A DNA stretch of 50,469 nucleotides, from positions 1 to 50,469 of the forward strand of contig NZ_QURN01000020.1 of assembly GCF_003403035.1 (NCBI RefSeq), written 5' to 3'. Made by a program: the position numbers and the translations under genes. Shown here one piece after another: positions 6,974 through 15,644 of the stretch. The DNA comes from Mesorhizobium denitrificans. GTDB taxonomy: Bacteria; Pseudomonadota; Alphaproteobacteria; Rhizobiales; Rhizobiaceae. The notes beneath the pieces are model-generated. The model worked only from the letters and a program-made list of their open reading frames with translations. It did not search any database and was not told the origin of the DNA. Numbering within the stretch: the stretch's first letter is position 1; each line of letters begins with the position of its first letter.

Positions 6974-7353
6974 CAGAACGACACCTTGTCGGAGCCGCCC
7001 GAGGGTTCCTGCGGCTCGGTCTTCTTTCTCTTTCCCTTGCCGTCGCCTTTCGGCCGGACGCGTTGAGGAAGGGCATTCACACCAAGCGCCAACCCGATAT
7101 CATCCTTGGAGATATCCAGCATATCCGCGATCCTGTTGTGCTCTCCGAGCGTCACCAGAACCATCGCGAGCACACCCAGCGAAACGCCACCGTCGCCCTT
7201 TTCGAGGCGGCGGATCGTCACCACATTTACGCCAGCGCCATCGGCCAATCGCTGCTGGGTGAAGCGTCGTTTCTTGCGTGCAATAGCAATGTCGCTTCCG
7301 AGCTTATTCAGCTCGGCTTGCGCGCGGAGGGAGGGGACCGGTTTTCTGCTCAT
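6973..7353 (-). CDS. hipB: HipB-type antitoxin, HTH_XRE repressor
   Basis: 126 aa from the ATG at 7353; an in-frame ATG at 7374 would add seven residues (MVYICVI). The helix-turn-helix spans about residues 20-70 (RKKRRFTQQRLADGAGVNVVTIRRLEKG). The C-terminal tail is Lys/Arg-rich and longer than usual (GKGKRKKTEPQ). As in the family, it should neutralise HipA and repress the operon through the dyad just upstream. Confidence 0.88.
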   Translation of the reverse strand: MSRKPVPSLRAQAELNKLGSDIAIARKKRRFTQQRLADGAGVNVVTIRRLEKGDGGVSLGVLAMVLVTLGEHNRIADMLDISKDDIGLALGVNALPQRVRPKGDGKGKRKKTEPQEPSGGSDKVSF

Positions 7354-7368
7354 AATAACGCATATATA

Positions 7369-7391
7369 CACCATTACGGCATGGTAACGCT
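7369..7391. promoter_or_regulatory. Probable HipB operator dyad
   Basis: An inverted repeat ACCAT-N8-ATGGT lies immediately before hipB, flanked by TATATA-rich sequence suited to a -10 region. Its position fits autoregulation by HipB. Inference from location and symmetry. Confidence 0.45.
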
Positions 7392-8100
7392 ACATATAAG
7401 TGCGCTTATCGGTCGTCGGCACCGCAGGGGAAAAAACCGCCGTTCTCGGCGGGCAAATGGCCGAAAACGATGCTCAGTGACGCTCAGCTCGACGAAAATG
7501 CGCGTTCGTTGCGCGGACCGGGTTTGCGCTCAAATTCCCGACCCGGCCACAGGAATGCCCGCTCACGGCGAGCCGAATGCCGAAACCCGCGCCACGCGGC
7601 CACGCCGCGGAAATTTCGTTGCATTTACGGCCGGATGAACCGGGCAACTGGTGACTGCGAGCGAAGTCTCAGCATCCCCATGCCCTGCCGCCTTTCGCAG
7701 CGCTTCGGCGATGACCGCTCGGTCTCGCCCGGCAATCGGCGGCTGCCGCGTCGCGTGCCGGCCGGCACGCGAGCAGCGAACTCATAAGCGGATGCTCGCA
7801 TACGCCCGGATCAACCCATAGAGGGATCGCGCGACGCCGAGTTCGTGGCAAGCTCAGGAGAAACCTGGCCGCCGCGGACAGTCTGGCGACGCCAGGCTCG
7901 CTGCGCGGTTCGTCCATTTAGAAGGTTACAAAAAACCCGCCGATTCGGCTAGAATTCCGCCCATGGACTCAAAGCTTAATTCGCGCCAGATCAATGACTT
8001 GCCGTCAGCCGACGGCATGCGAATGACAGCCTCTCTCGTTGCGCACAATGTCGGGAAGCGCACCTTTCCCCGTTCTGCTCGACCACAGGACACATCTGCG
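7392..8100. other. Gene-poor region between hipB and the integrase
   Basis: About 700 bp with no gene I can support. It contains a 22-bp perfect GC-rich palindrome (7751-7772), a smaller stem CTGGC-GAC-GCCAG near 7890, and an in-frame N-terminal extension of the integrase from 7963 that I consider doubtful. It is a candidate location for the integrase's recombination site or promoter. Confidence 0.4.
7751..7772. repeat. 22-bp perfect palindrome
   Basis: The half site TCGCGTGCCGG is followed directly by its reverse complement. GCTGC lies to the left and GCAGC to the right, offset by four bases. It is 330 bp upstream of the tyrosine recombinase start and may be a recombination core or regulator site. 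Confidence 0.6.
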
Positions 8101-9252
8101 ATGTCGTCAAAACTGCCTTTCTCCGCCCAGAACCTCGCTACGGAGCGGACCGACGACGATCTCCCCGACATCGTCGACGTGGTGATGGCGATGGGCCGCG
8201 CACCGGACGAGCCGCAGGCTGAAGTCCCCTCCCTTCCCCTTGCAGTCGCCGCCAATCCCCGCCTGCCAGCACATCTTGAACGGCTTGCCGACCGGGCCCG
8301 CGACTATGTCGAAGCGGCGAGCTCGGCCAACACGCGCCGCGCCTATGCCGCCGACTGGAAGCATTTTGCCAGCTGGTGCCGTCGCCAGGGCGTCGAGGCA
8401 CTTGCGCCCGATCCGCGCCTTGTCGGGCTCTACATCACCGCCTGTGCATCCGGTAAAGCCGCCGGCGACAGAAAGCCGAACGCGGTGTCGACCATCGAGC
8501 GGCGGCTGTCGTCGCTGACCTGGAACTATGCCCAGCGCGGCCAGCCGCTCGATCGCAAGGACCGCCATATCGCCACGGTGATGGCCGGCATCCGCAACAG
8601 CCACGCCGCCCCGCCGCGGCAGCAGGAGGCGATCCTGCCCGAAGACCTGATCGCCATGCTGGAAACGCTCGACCGGGGCACGCTGCGCGGCCTGCGCGAC
8701 CGCGCCATGCTGCTCGTCGGCTTTGCCGGCGGCTTGCGCCGCTCCGAGATCGTCGGGCTGGATTGCGGCCGCGACCAGACCGAGGACGGCCGCGGCTGGA
8801 TCGAAATCCTCGACAAGGGCATGCTGGTGACGCTGCGCGGCAAGACCGGCTGGCGCGAGGTCGAGATCGGCCGCGGCTCGGCCGACGCCACCTGCCCGGT
8901 GGTGGCGCTCCAGACCTGGCTCTCGCTGGCCCGCATCGCCCATGGCCCGCTGTTCCGCCGCGTCACCGGCCAGGGCAGCAAGACGGGCGCCGAGCGCCTC
9001 AACGCCCAGGAGGTCGCCCGCCTGGTCAAGCGCGCCGCGCTCGCCGCCGGCGTGCGTGGCGATCTGGCCGAAGGCGAGCGGGCGCAGAAATTTGCCGGCC
9101 ATTCGCTGCGCGCCGGCCTCGCCTCCTCGGCCGAGGTCGACGAGCGCTACGTGCAAAAACAGCTCGGCCATGCCTCAGCCGAAATGACCCGCCGCTACCA
9201 GCGCCGCCGCGACAGATTCCGCGTCAACCTGACCAAGGCATCCGGGCTGTAA
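8101..9252 (+). CDS. Tyrosine site-specific recombinase
   Basis: From the ATG at 8101 (AGGA upstream) the protein has 383 aa. An N-terminal SAM-like core-binding domain spans about 55-170 and the catalytic domain about 175-380. All family catalytic residues are visible: Arg213 (GGLRRSE), Lys248 (LRGKTG), His334 and Arg337 (HSLRAG), His357 (QLGHAS) and nucleophile Tyr366 (TRRYQRR). Such integrases on repABC plasmids resolve multimers or mobilise segments. An open frame extends upstream to 7963, but its sequence is not integrase-like. No phage genes are near. Confidence 0.9.
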   Translation: MSSKLPFSAQNLATERTDDDLPDIVDVVMAMGRAPDEPQAEVPSLPLAVAANPRLPAHLERLADRARDYVEAASSANTRRAYAADWKHFASWCRRQGVEALAPDPRLVGLYITACASGKAAGDRKPNAVSTIERRLSSLTWNYAQRGQPLDRKDRHIATVMAGIRNSHAAPPRQQEAILPEDLIAMLETLDRGTLRGLRDRAMLLVGFAGGLRRSEIVGLDCGRDQTEDGRGWIEILDKGMLVTLRGKTGWREVEIGRGSADATCPVVALQTWLSLARIAHGPLFRRVTGQGSKTGAERLNAQEVARLVKRAALAAGVRGDLAEGERAQKFAGHSLRAGLASSAEVDERYVQKQLGHASAEMTRRYQRRRDRFRVNLTKASGL

Positions 9253-9303
9253 GGCGCCCTCCCGTTAACCAAAGGAATAGCGCCTTTGACCAGAAAGTGC
9301 AGC

Positions 9304-9708
9304 TCAAGAATCCGGCGCAATCAGCCTTAAAGACGGAAAATAGGTGCGGTAACGACTGACATCGCGGGTCAGCAGAGAAAGCTGACTGACTGCCGCATGG
9401 GCACCGATGAAGAAGTCCGGCAACACGCCGGTGCGCGATCCGCCCGCACGCCTATATCTCGTGAACACCTTGCCGGCCAGAAACAGTGCTGCCCGTGGCA
9501 TCGGCGCCATCTCTAGACTGGCCTCGTCGAGAAACTCGTCAAGATCCTCAATCCGGTCATAACGAACGGCAAGCTCGGCGTAGACGACATCGTTGATCAC
9601 CAGCGGCCCAGCGAGGCTGGCCGACTCAAGCTGCGCAACCGACCAATCAGCCCAGCGCTGGTCATCCGTGACGAGGTCAAGCAGAACGTTGGTGTCGACG
9701 AGCGTCAC
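9304..9708 (-). CDS. vapC: VapC-type PIN-domain ribonuclease toxin
   Basis: A 134-aa PIN protein with the acidic residues Asp5 (LVDTNVLLD), Glu45 (VYAELAVR), Asp98 (GVLPDFFIGAHA) and Asp116 (LLTRDVSRY). VapC toxins cut tRNA or rRNA using Mg2+. It overlaps the antitoxin gene by 4 bp (ATGA), as expected for a toxin-antitoxin operon. Position next to the rep region suggests a role in plasmid stability. Confidence 0.9.
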   Translation of the reverse strand: MTLVDTNVLLDLVTDDQRWADWSVAQLESASLAGPLVINDVVYAELAVRYDRIEDLDEFLDEASLEMAPMPRAALFLAGKVFTRYRRAGGSRTGVLPDFFIGAHAAVSQLSLLTRDVSRYRTYFPSLRLIAPDS

Positions 9709-9938
9709 GCTTCACCGCGCGTCAGCGCCATAATCGCATCCGTATCGAGTCCTTTACCGGCATGGCCGCGTAGCTTGGCGAAGCGGCTAGCAGGCTGGCT
9801 CTTGTCTGCGCGCGCAAGCACGACGCTGCCATCAGCGGCGCGGTGAAAATCAACCTTGCTGCCCGGCACGATCCCCAGAAGGTCGCGGACCGGCTTCGGG
9901 ATGGTTACCTGACCTTTGGCTGTGACTGTCGTGGTCAT
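9705..9938 (-). CDS. vapB: VapB antitoxin, AbrB/MazE-like fold
   Basis: The 77-aa protein has the swapped-hairpin DNA-binding domain at its N-terminus (TVTAKGQVTIPKPVRDLLG) and a flexible C-terminal part that should wrap the toxin. It precedes vapC with a 4-bp overlap. An inverted repeat just upstream is the likely autoregulatory operator. Confidence 0.9.
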   Translation of the reverse strand: MTTTVTAKGQVTIPKPVRDLLGIVPGSKVDFHRAADGSVVLARADKSQPASRFAKLRGHAGKGLDTDAIMALTRGEA

Positions 9939-9949
9939 TTCTGTTCCTC

Positions 9950-9980
9950 GGTAATGCTAGTTCTCTGTAAGGTATTACCG
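9950..9980. promoter_or_regulatory. VapB operator candidate
   Basis: A perfect inverted repeat CGGTAAT-N17-ATTACCG begins 11 bp upstream of the vapB start, the usual place for VapBC autoregulation. The symmetry is seen; the binding is inferred. Confidence 0.6.
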
Positions 9981-10167
9981 CAAGGGCCGACTTTCAATGC
10001 CTGGCTCGATCCGCTCGTTCTCCGCCGGAGAAACGGCTTACAAATGATCGCTTATCCATTCCCCGCGTGTTTGACCAACGCCTCTCCACGACGTCTTTGG
10101 CTCGCAAAGCGACCGGAATTCTCAAGTCTCTTCGGTCCGGGGAACGCCCGCTCTTCCATGCACGCAC

Positions 10168-11367
10168 TCAACCTGCCATCCTCGTCGACGCCCCGTTGGC
10201 TTTCAACGCCGCCATCAGCATTGGACCGACCGAAAACGCCCCTGCCCTCGCCTTTCCTGTCAGGGCCCGCAGATAGCCGCCCGCTGAATGGATGTGCTGC
10301 GCCCTTTGCAGGATGCAAGCGACCACCACCGCCGCCGTTTCCTGACCCATGACTTCACAGGCCTCCTCGTAAGCGGATGGCGAAACCCCAAGATAGCCGC
10401 GCACCTGGGCCGCCGTCGCCATCAAGTCGCGCCAGTTTCCTATTCCGTCGACGGCGTAGTCGATGATTTCCGGGCAGGCTCTCAACACAAGCCCCAGGGG
10501 ATATCCTTTCGGCGGCTCCTGCAGTCGCGTGATTGGCTCAACGCTCGCCTTGCTTTTTTCCAAAGCGAGTTCAAATTCAGTAGGGGTGTCGGTGTTTGAA
10601 TTAGATTGCTGCGGCTCATTATGGGACTCATTGGCGCTCGGATTCGTAACTTTCATGAACGTTTCCAACAAGATATCCACTTCTTCGCGCAGTGCAGCCA
10701 GATCGGCCCCGGCGACCTCCAATTCGGCCAATGCAGCCTTGCGGGGTATCGCAGCGACAATCTCACGGAAACGCCTCCAAAGTTCTCCCCAGTTCCCGGG
10801 AACACCCTCGTCGATCGCCGTCTCAATCAATTTGCCAATGTCGCGCCTATGCAGCGTGATGCGTTCGCGCATCAGCTTCAGTGCCCGATTCTCGGCCCGA
10901 ACCCGCTCGGCAGCCAGTTGGAACTCCTCCGAGCGGGCCAACAGCGGTGCCAGAGAAAACCCGAATGCATCCTCCAGCTCCCCTCCCCTGCCCTTGCGGG
11001 CATAACGTTTGCCGTTCGGACTGTCTCGCCGTGTGATCAAGCCACAATCCAGCAAAGCCGCCAGATGCCGCCGGAGAGTAGCATTCGCCATTCCGTGCGC
11101 CCTCAATGAGAGCTGCCTGTTCGACGGAAACACGATCAAGCCGTTTTCTTCCGACAGTTCACTGTCCGGATAAAATGACAGCAGGGCCGCCAGGACCGCC
11201 AGGGCGCGGTCACCAACACCGATGATTGATTTCCCCTCACAGAGATCCCGGTAAGCCTGCCATTTGTCGACCGCCATCCCCTCGGGGATTTCTTGTGAAC
11301 TGATTTGCGCTTGTAAAAGGGCAAGCGTCATCGTTCGCCCACCGAAGGGCGTTGTTCCCAGTTCCAT
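10168..11367 (-). CDS. repC: RepC replication initiator
   Basis: 399 aa from the ATG at 11367 (AAGGCGAAGAG ahead); a TTG at 11382 is the alternative. It begins MELGTTPFGGRTMTLALL, matching the family's TTPFGRR-type N-terminus, followed by winged-helix sequence (NRQLSLRAHGMANATLRRHLAALLDCGLI). The C-terminal domain contains YLGVSPSAYEEACEVMG and AGGYLRALTGKA. RepC binds the origin, which in this family lies within repC itself, and is rate-limiting for replication; its translation is controlled by the antisense RNA upstream. Replication of the window's replicon probably depends on it. Confidence 0.95.
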   Translation of the reverse strand: MELGTTPFGGRTMTLALLQAQISSQEIPEGMAVDKWQAYRDLCEGKSIIGVGDRALAVLAALLSFYPDSELSEENGLIVFPSNRQLSLRAHGMANATLRRHLAALLDCGLITRRDSPNGKRYARKGRGGELEDAFGFSLAPLLARSEEFQLAAERVRAENRALKLMRERITLHRRDIGKLIETAIDEGVPGNWGELWRRFREIVAAIPRKAALAELEVAGADLAALREEVDILLETFMKVTNPSANESHNEPQQSNSNTDTPTEFELALEKSKASVEPITRLQEPPKGYPLGLVLRACPEIIDYAVDGIGNWRDLMATAAQVRGYLGVSPSAYEEACEVMGQETAAVVVACILQRAQHIHSAGGYLRALTGKARAGAFSVGPMLMAALKANGASTRMAG

Positions 11368-11424
11368 TCTCTTCGCCTTCAATCAGGCAAAAGAACCCTG
11401 CTCGCCGAATCGACGTTCAAACGC

Positions 11425-11515
11425 TTGACACTGATTCGTGGAAATGCGATTCTCGGTCAGCTACTACGGAGAAGGGCTTCCACGACGAAAGTCGCTCGGG
11501 GGCCTTTTTCTTTTG
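11425..11515 (+). ncRNA. repABC counter-transcribed RNA (ctRNA)
   Basis: In the repB-repC gap, on the strand opposite the rep genes, there is a -35 box TTGACA (11425-11430), 17 bases, a weak -10 (GATTCT, 11448-11453), then about 50 bases ending in a hairpin with a GAAA tetraloop (CGACGAAAGTCG, 11483-11494) and GGGGGCCTTTTTCTTTT. This is the place and form of the antisense RNA that limits repC expression and determines incompatibility in repABC plasmids. Exact ends are estimates. Confidence 0.8.
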
Positions 11516-11571
11516 CGGTTTCTAGTCTCCAGTTGCGAACGCTAGCTGACTTCTTGAAACGAGCCCAAGCG

Positions 11572-11587
11572 ATTGTCAGCTGACAAT
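11572..11587. promoter_or_regulatory. parS: parS-like partition site 1
   Basis: A perfect 16-bp palindrome ATTGTCAGCTGACAAT lies just downstream of repB and upstream of the ctRNA/repC region. The same core recurs upstream of repA. Identical 16-bp palindromes in these two places are typical RepB binding (parS) sites. Confidence 0.85.
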
Positions 11588-11588
11588 T

Positions 11589-12569
11589 TTACGAAGCAGC
11601 ACCCTTACGGGTGGTCTCGAATTCCCTGAAAAGCGCATCCAGACGGCCTTCCAGGAATGCCCCGAAGGCTTTATCCGTGGTGGTCAACCGCCATGTCTCG
11701 CCATCGCTCTCAATCGAGCCGACGCCTGATTTAACGATCGGCAACTTTGAATGCTGGTCCCCTTCTCCCTTCATCAACGAAGCAGCAGCCAACGCCCACT
11801 TGAAACGGGTATCGCTGTCAGCCTGCCTAAAATCCTCCCGCTTAATGCGGGCTCCAACCAGCAAAGCGGCATCGGCATCCTTCAGTGCCTCCGCAAGCCT
11901 CAGCCAACGAGGCCGTCCTGCCTTCATTGCGGGGCCGATCGCATTGATGATGTCCCGGTCGACCGAATTGGCGACCGTCAACAGACGCGAAAGTTCGGGC
12001 TTATCGACGCCCAGCGCGGCGCAGACGGTATCCCTGTCAAAGCCTTGGGCATCGAGCTTCGATGCGAAGACGGCGCGCTCGATAAATGAGAGATCAACCC
12101 GCTGCCCGTTCTCCTGGCCCTGCGCAATGACCATCTCTATATCGGTCAACGGGCGAACGATGGCCTTCACTTTTCGCCTGAGCTCCCGTGCAGCGCGAAT
12201 GCGGCGATGTCCGTAGGCAGCTTGGTATCGCCCCTGCTCCAGCGGATGCAGGCGGACAAGGACAGGCACCTGTTGTCCGCTGGTCTCGATAGCGTTCTTC
12301 AAGTCGGCGAAAGCTGGATCATCGAATGAAGACAGCCTATCTGAAACAATCGAGGCATCGATTGTTGAAGGATCAAGTTCGAGCACGTTCTCGCTGTTCG
12401 CCAACGCCTCCCGCAGAACCTTGGCTTCGGCTGCTTCCTCATTGAGCCGGTTGAGGCCCATGTTCAGCGCCTTGACGGCTCCCGCAGGCCGTTGGTGGGG
12501 CAACGACCCGTCAGGTGCCGCAGGCCTGCCCGCATCCACCAAGCTTTTAAGGATATCCCGACCTTTCAT
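11589..12569 (-). CDS. repB: RepB, ParB-like centromere-binding protein
   Basis: 326 aa from the ATG at 12569, which overlaps the repA stop (ATGA) and has GGGAGGG ahead. The protein starts MKGRDILKSLVDAG, as plasmid RepB proteins do, then has the ParB/Srx-like domain (VPVLVRLHP, YQAAYGHRRIRAARELRRKVKAIV, GQENGQRVDLSFIERAVFA) and a helix-turn-helix (RDTVCAALGVDKPELSRLL). It should bind the two palindromes and act with RepA to segregate the replicon. Confidence 0.95.
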   Translation of the reverse strand: MKGRDILKSLVDAGRPAAPDGSLPHQRPAGAVKALNMGLNRLNEEAAEAKVLREALANSENVLELDPSTIDASIVSDRLSSFDDPAFADLKNAIETSGQQVPVLVRLHPLEQGRYQAAYGHRRIRAARELRRKVKAIVRPLTDIEMVIAQGQENGQRVDLSFIERAVFASKLDAQGFDRDTVCAALGVDKPELSRLLTVANSVDRDIINAIGPAMKAGRPRWLRLAEALKDADAALLVGARIKREDFRQADSDTRFKWALAAASLMKGEGDQHSKLPIVKSGVGSIESDGETWRLTTTDKAFGAFLEGRLDALFREFETTRKGAAS

Positions 12570-13783
12570 TCGGTCGCCCTCCCCCATGCCTTGAGCACGA
12601 GTTGCTCGATTTCAGAATTGACGCTGTCCATGGATTCCAACGCGCGTTCGTACGTCTGTCGATGCATGGAATCTTTAGTGGCCTCGTAGATGGTCTGCTT
12701 TGATAATCCGGCATCGGAAATGGCTGTAGATTTCACCATCATCGCCGTCAGCACACGCTCGCCGAACAAATTCCGCAAAAAGGCGACAATTTGCGCCTGC
12801 GGAGCATCGTTCGGCTCGTAGCGGGTGACGAGATAGCGCATCCAATCGTAGTCGAGATTGCCGCCAGCTTCTTTGACCACTGACAGCAGGTTAGAGGTCA
12901 TCGCCAAGAATTGATTCATCGACGCGATGTCAAGCATCTGCGGATGAACGGTGATCAACACCGAGGTCGCAGCACAAAGCGCAGACATTGTGAGAAATCC
13001 GAGTTGCGGCGGACAGTCGATCACAACGACATCGTAGCGGTCGTCAACGGATCGCAAGGCTTCCGCGACGCGCAGGAAAAACATGTCGTCCGCGTGTTCC
13101 CTGCTTGCGAGAACTCGAGGAGTGTCATGTTCGAATTCGTGGAGTTCCAGATTCCCGGGAACGAGGTCGAGACCCGAGAAATACGTAGTCCTGATGATGT
13201 CGGACAGCTGCCGCGGTTTGTCATAGCAGATGGCACCATAAAGTGTCTGATTTTCACCGACATCGAACTCGGGCTGATAGCCGAATAGGGCGCTCATGGA
13301 CGCCTGTGGATCAAGATCAACCGCCAGGACACGATGGCCATGTAGTGCCAGATATTGGGCAAGATGGGCTGCCGTAGTAGTTTTTCCGCTACCGCCCTTG
13401 AAATTGGTGACGGCGATGACTTGTAGATGATCGCCTGATCTGCGGTTAGGCAAATAGGCAGGCTTCGAATTCCCGAGGAAACGGCGGAGTTCGTGCACAT
13501 GTTCGAGGGTATACGCACGGCGTCCGCCAGCCGTCTTGTCGGGGGAGGGGCCTTCTGCGGCCAAGGCCAAGTGCCTGATGTAGCTCTCGGTAACTCCGAT
13601 CAGCTTGGCCACTTCTGGTGATGAAAATCTGCGGAGTTCCTTTTCGGCCGAGGGCGGGAACAGGCGTTCGCGCAGCATTTGGAGTTGCGATCCCAAGGCT
13701 TGAGAATCGCTCCAAATCGTCTCTTCAATGGACTGCGGAGCGATTACTCGCGCGTTCGCAAGATTAGCGGGCGAAGTTGTCAT
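12566..13783 (-). CDS. repA: RepA, ParA-like partition ATPase
   Basis: 405 aa. An N-terminal helix-turn-helix lies at about 55-75 (SPEVAKLIGVTESYIRHLAL), typical of RepA proteins that also repress their own operon. The deviant Walker A box is KGGSGKTTT (129-137), followed by DLDPQAS (157-163) and VVIDCPPQLG. It forms the partition motor with RepB and is first in the repABC operon. Length and motifs are normal for the family. Confidence 0.96.
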   Translation of the reverse strand: MTTSPANLANARVIAPQSIEETIWSDSQALGSQLQMLRERLFPPSAEKELRRFSSPEVAKLIGVTESYIRHLALAAEGPSPDKTAGGRRAYTLEHVHELRRFLGNSKPAYLPNRRSGDHLQVIAVTNFKGGSGKTTTAAHLAQYLALHGHRVLAVDLDPQASMSALFGYQPEFDVGENQTLYGAICYDKPRQLSDIIRTTYFSGLDLVPGNLELHEFEHDTPRVLASREHADDMFFLRVAEALRSVDDRYDVVVIDCPPQLGFLTMSALCAATSVLITVHPQMLDIASMNQFLAMTSNLLSVVKEAGGNLDYDWMRYLVTRYEPNDAPQAQIVAFLRNLFGERVLTAMMVKSTAISDAGLSKQTIYEATKDSMHRQTYERALESMDSVNSEIEQLVLKAWGRATE

Positions 13784-13903
13784 TCACGATATTTCCGACA
13801 AATGGGGTACTTTTGCGTGAACGTGTCCGAGTCTGCCCGCACCGTCAAGGAGTATTGAGTTAATAAAAAGTTAACCGGAATCGTTCACCCACCGGCAAAC
13901 GAT

Positions 13904-13921
13904 AATTGTCAGCTGACAATT
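13904..13921. promoter_or_regulatory. parS: parS-like partition site 2
   Basis: AATTGTCAGCTGACAATT, an 18-bp perfect palindrome sharing all 16 core bases with the site at 11572, lies 121 bp upstream of repA. Together they bracket repA-repB. Confidence 0.85.
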
Positions 13922-14779
13922 GATTCGCGCGATATCGGCTACTCGAGAGCGGCGATCAGAACTCGGCGTCAATGCCAAGTCTAGCCATTTGAACCAGTTT
14001 AGCATCCCGCCATCCATCGTCGTGAAGCCCTCGTTCTCCGGTTGCTTCGTCAGGAGTTGGAGCCGAAACATCGCCCCGCTTTCTACCCTTCAAGTGGCAA
14101 CTGCGGGTGCTCTCGCCTAGGACTTTCTATCGGCCGCCACGGCTACTAGCAGGATACATTGCCATCTCGCGGGGGCTTCAGGAAACCCGCTGTCCGAACG
14201 ATCGCGCATAGGGATTTCGGAAGCGTGGGGCAGGGGACAGGCGTGGCGGGAGGCTATCCGTAACGGCTAGATCTGATGCCAAGGAAGAAAAGAGAGGCCG
14301 TTGAAAATATAATCAGCAGCGCCCTGTCGGAGGTCGGTAAAAATTGGACGGCTTCATCAAACCATTCTTAATTAGCAAAAAGGCCGCCCAGAAGCCGCCC
14401 TCCATACTCAGCCCGCTGAATGCGTATCTTCCTGGCGGAGAGCAGCTAGATTTGACGCCCAGTGTCGAGAGCACCTGAGGCCGATCATCTGGTTTGCTGA
14501 GCGCCGGTTAGCACGCGAAAGCAGTAGCGTCATACGCCGGAAATATTCAAGCAAACAATCGTGGCAGAAGGCCGCACATCATTGCTTTTTATCTGTGAGT
14601 TCCTACTTTGAACTCATGGCACGCTATCCAAGTCAGAACTTTTCAGGAACTCGCACTCAGGCGCATGATCGCGCCCGGGGCGAAGTTGCACGCGCCTGAA
14701 TATCAGGCGCACGTACCGTCCCGGGAGTTGCACCAGAAAAGCAAATCCAGCCGCCTTCGGCGGCGAAGGGAGTCCGTCA
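13922..14779. other. Non-coding region upstream of repA
   Basis: No convincing gene. Open frames at 13871-14071 and 14608-14928 lack family resemblance and good ribosome binding sites. The stretch probably separates the rep promoter from the next module; I see no repeat arrays in it. Confidence 0.4.
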
Positions 14780-14959
14780 ATGCATTACTACCGATCAAGC
14801 CTTCACTGCCATCACTGCGCCGGAAGATGGCCGAGAGCCGCCATCCGATGCCCGTGGTGTTTCACGGAGCAAGCGTCGTCCTTGCCGCGGAGGCCATCCG
14901 GGATGAAACGCCACATTCGGGCAATTGACCGAATACACACTCAGCCGTCGGCAATGTAG
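14780..14959 (+). CDS. Mini-protein with a C4 zinc-ribbon pattern, 59 aa
   Basis: A short frame with GGGAG eight bases before its ATG. The product begins MHYYRSSLHCHHCAGRWPRA and places Cys10-X2-Cys13 and Cys24-X2-Cys27 (CPWC), the spacing of a small zinc ribbon. The C-terminal half is basic (PSGMKRHIRAIDRIH). Family not recognised. The Cys pattern and ribosome binding site argue for a real gene, perhaps DNA-binding or a partner of a larger protein; conservation is untested. Confidence 0.45.
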   Translation: MHYYRSSLHCHHCAGRWPRAAIRCPWCFTEQASSLPRRPSGMKRHIRAIDRIHTQPSAM

Positions 14960-15126
14960 TTGCCAATCCGGCGCCGCGCCGTTGAATGCGTCCGAGGTAT
15001 GGGAGGCGGGCGATGCCCCAGAAGCCTCCATTGGCTTTCGGCCACTCCAGCTCGATTGACATCACAAATTGATTTAGAATGGATTTTGGCCATTTTGTTC
15101 TCCGTTGGCATAAAAAGGAGGGCCTC

Positions 15127-15426
15127 GTGATCACTGGGTCGCAATGCCGTGCTGGACGCGCACTTGTCGAAGTTACCCGTGCCAAGCTGGCCAGCCGTTC
15201 TGCCGTTGATGAAGCCGTCATCGAACAATTCGAGCGCAAGCTTGAGCAACCGGCGCCGGAGACGATTGCAGCCCTCAAGTCGGCACTCGAGACGCTCGGC
15301 GCTGTGTTCATCGAGGAAAATGGCGGCGGCATCGGCGTCCGGTTGAAATTTACCGAATCCGACGCCAAGCGGATCGCTCGCCTGGAGGGGGAAGGCGGCA
15401 TAGTCGCAACCAACAGGGTCCCCTGA
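15127..15426 (+). CDS. Small helix-turn-helix-type regulator, 99 aa
   Basis: The GTG at 15127 has AGGAGG directly ahead and gives a protein starting MITGSQCRAGRALVEVTRAK, similar in form to small XRE-like regulators of rhizobia (ITGxQCRAxRALV, then ALKSALETLGAVFIEENGGG and GVRLKF). The first half is the DNA-binding region, the second a short beta-rich tail. Targets unknown. It ends about 150 bp before an insertion sequence. An upstream in-frame ATG at 15079 lacks a ribosome binding site. Confidence 0.7.
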   Translation: MITGSQCRAGRALVEVTRAKLASRSAVDEAVIEQFERKLEQPAPETIAALKSALETLGAVFIEENGGGIGVRLKFTESDAKRIARLEGEGGIVATNRVP

Positions 15427-15644
15427 ATTCCGTTCGACTTCCGATAGCTGAATGGCGGGTGTTGCCGCAGCGATGGATGACCGTGGCTGCGGCTGTCGCT
15501 GACCGACTTCCTGCGCAGGGGCGCGAAGATCGCCCCGCTCGTCGCCTTGTCCTGGACGCCGATTGCACTCTTCTGCCAATGGTCTGCCCCCTGAAAAGTG
15601 GTCCTCCGTGAAGTAGGCTATTGAGCCTTGGAGAGGACGTTGGA

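Noticed and set aside
8107-9171. A 354-codon minus-strand frame across the integrase
   Set aside because: The integrase on the plus strand has all six catalytic residues; the antisense product is Ala/Gly/Arg-rich without domains.
14608-14928. Plus-strand frame of 106 codons
   Set aside because: No family resemblance or good ribosome binding site, and it overlaps the better supported zinc-ribbon frame in another phase.
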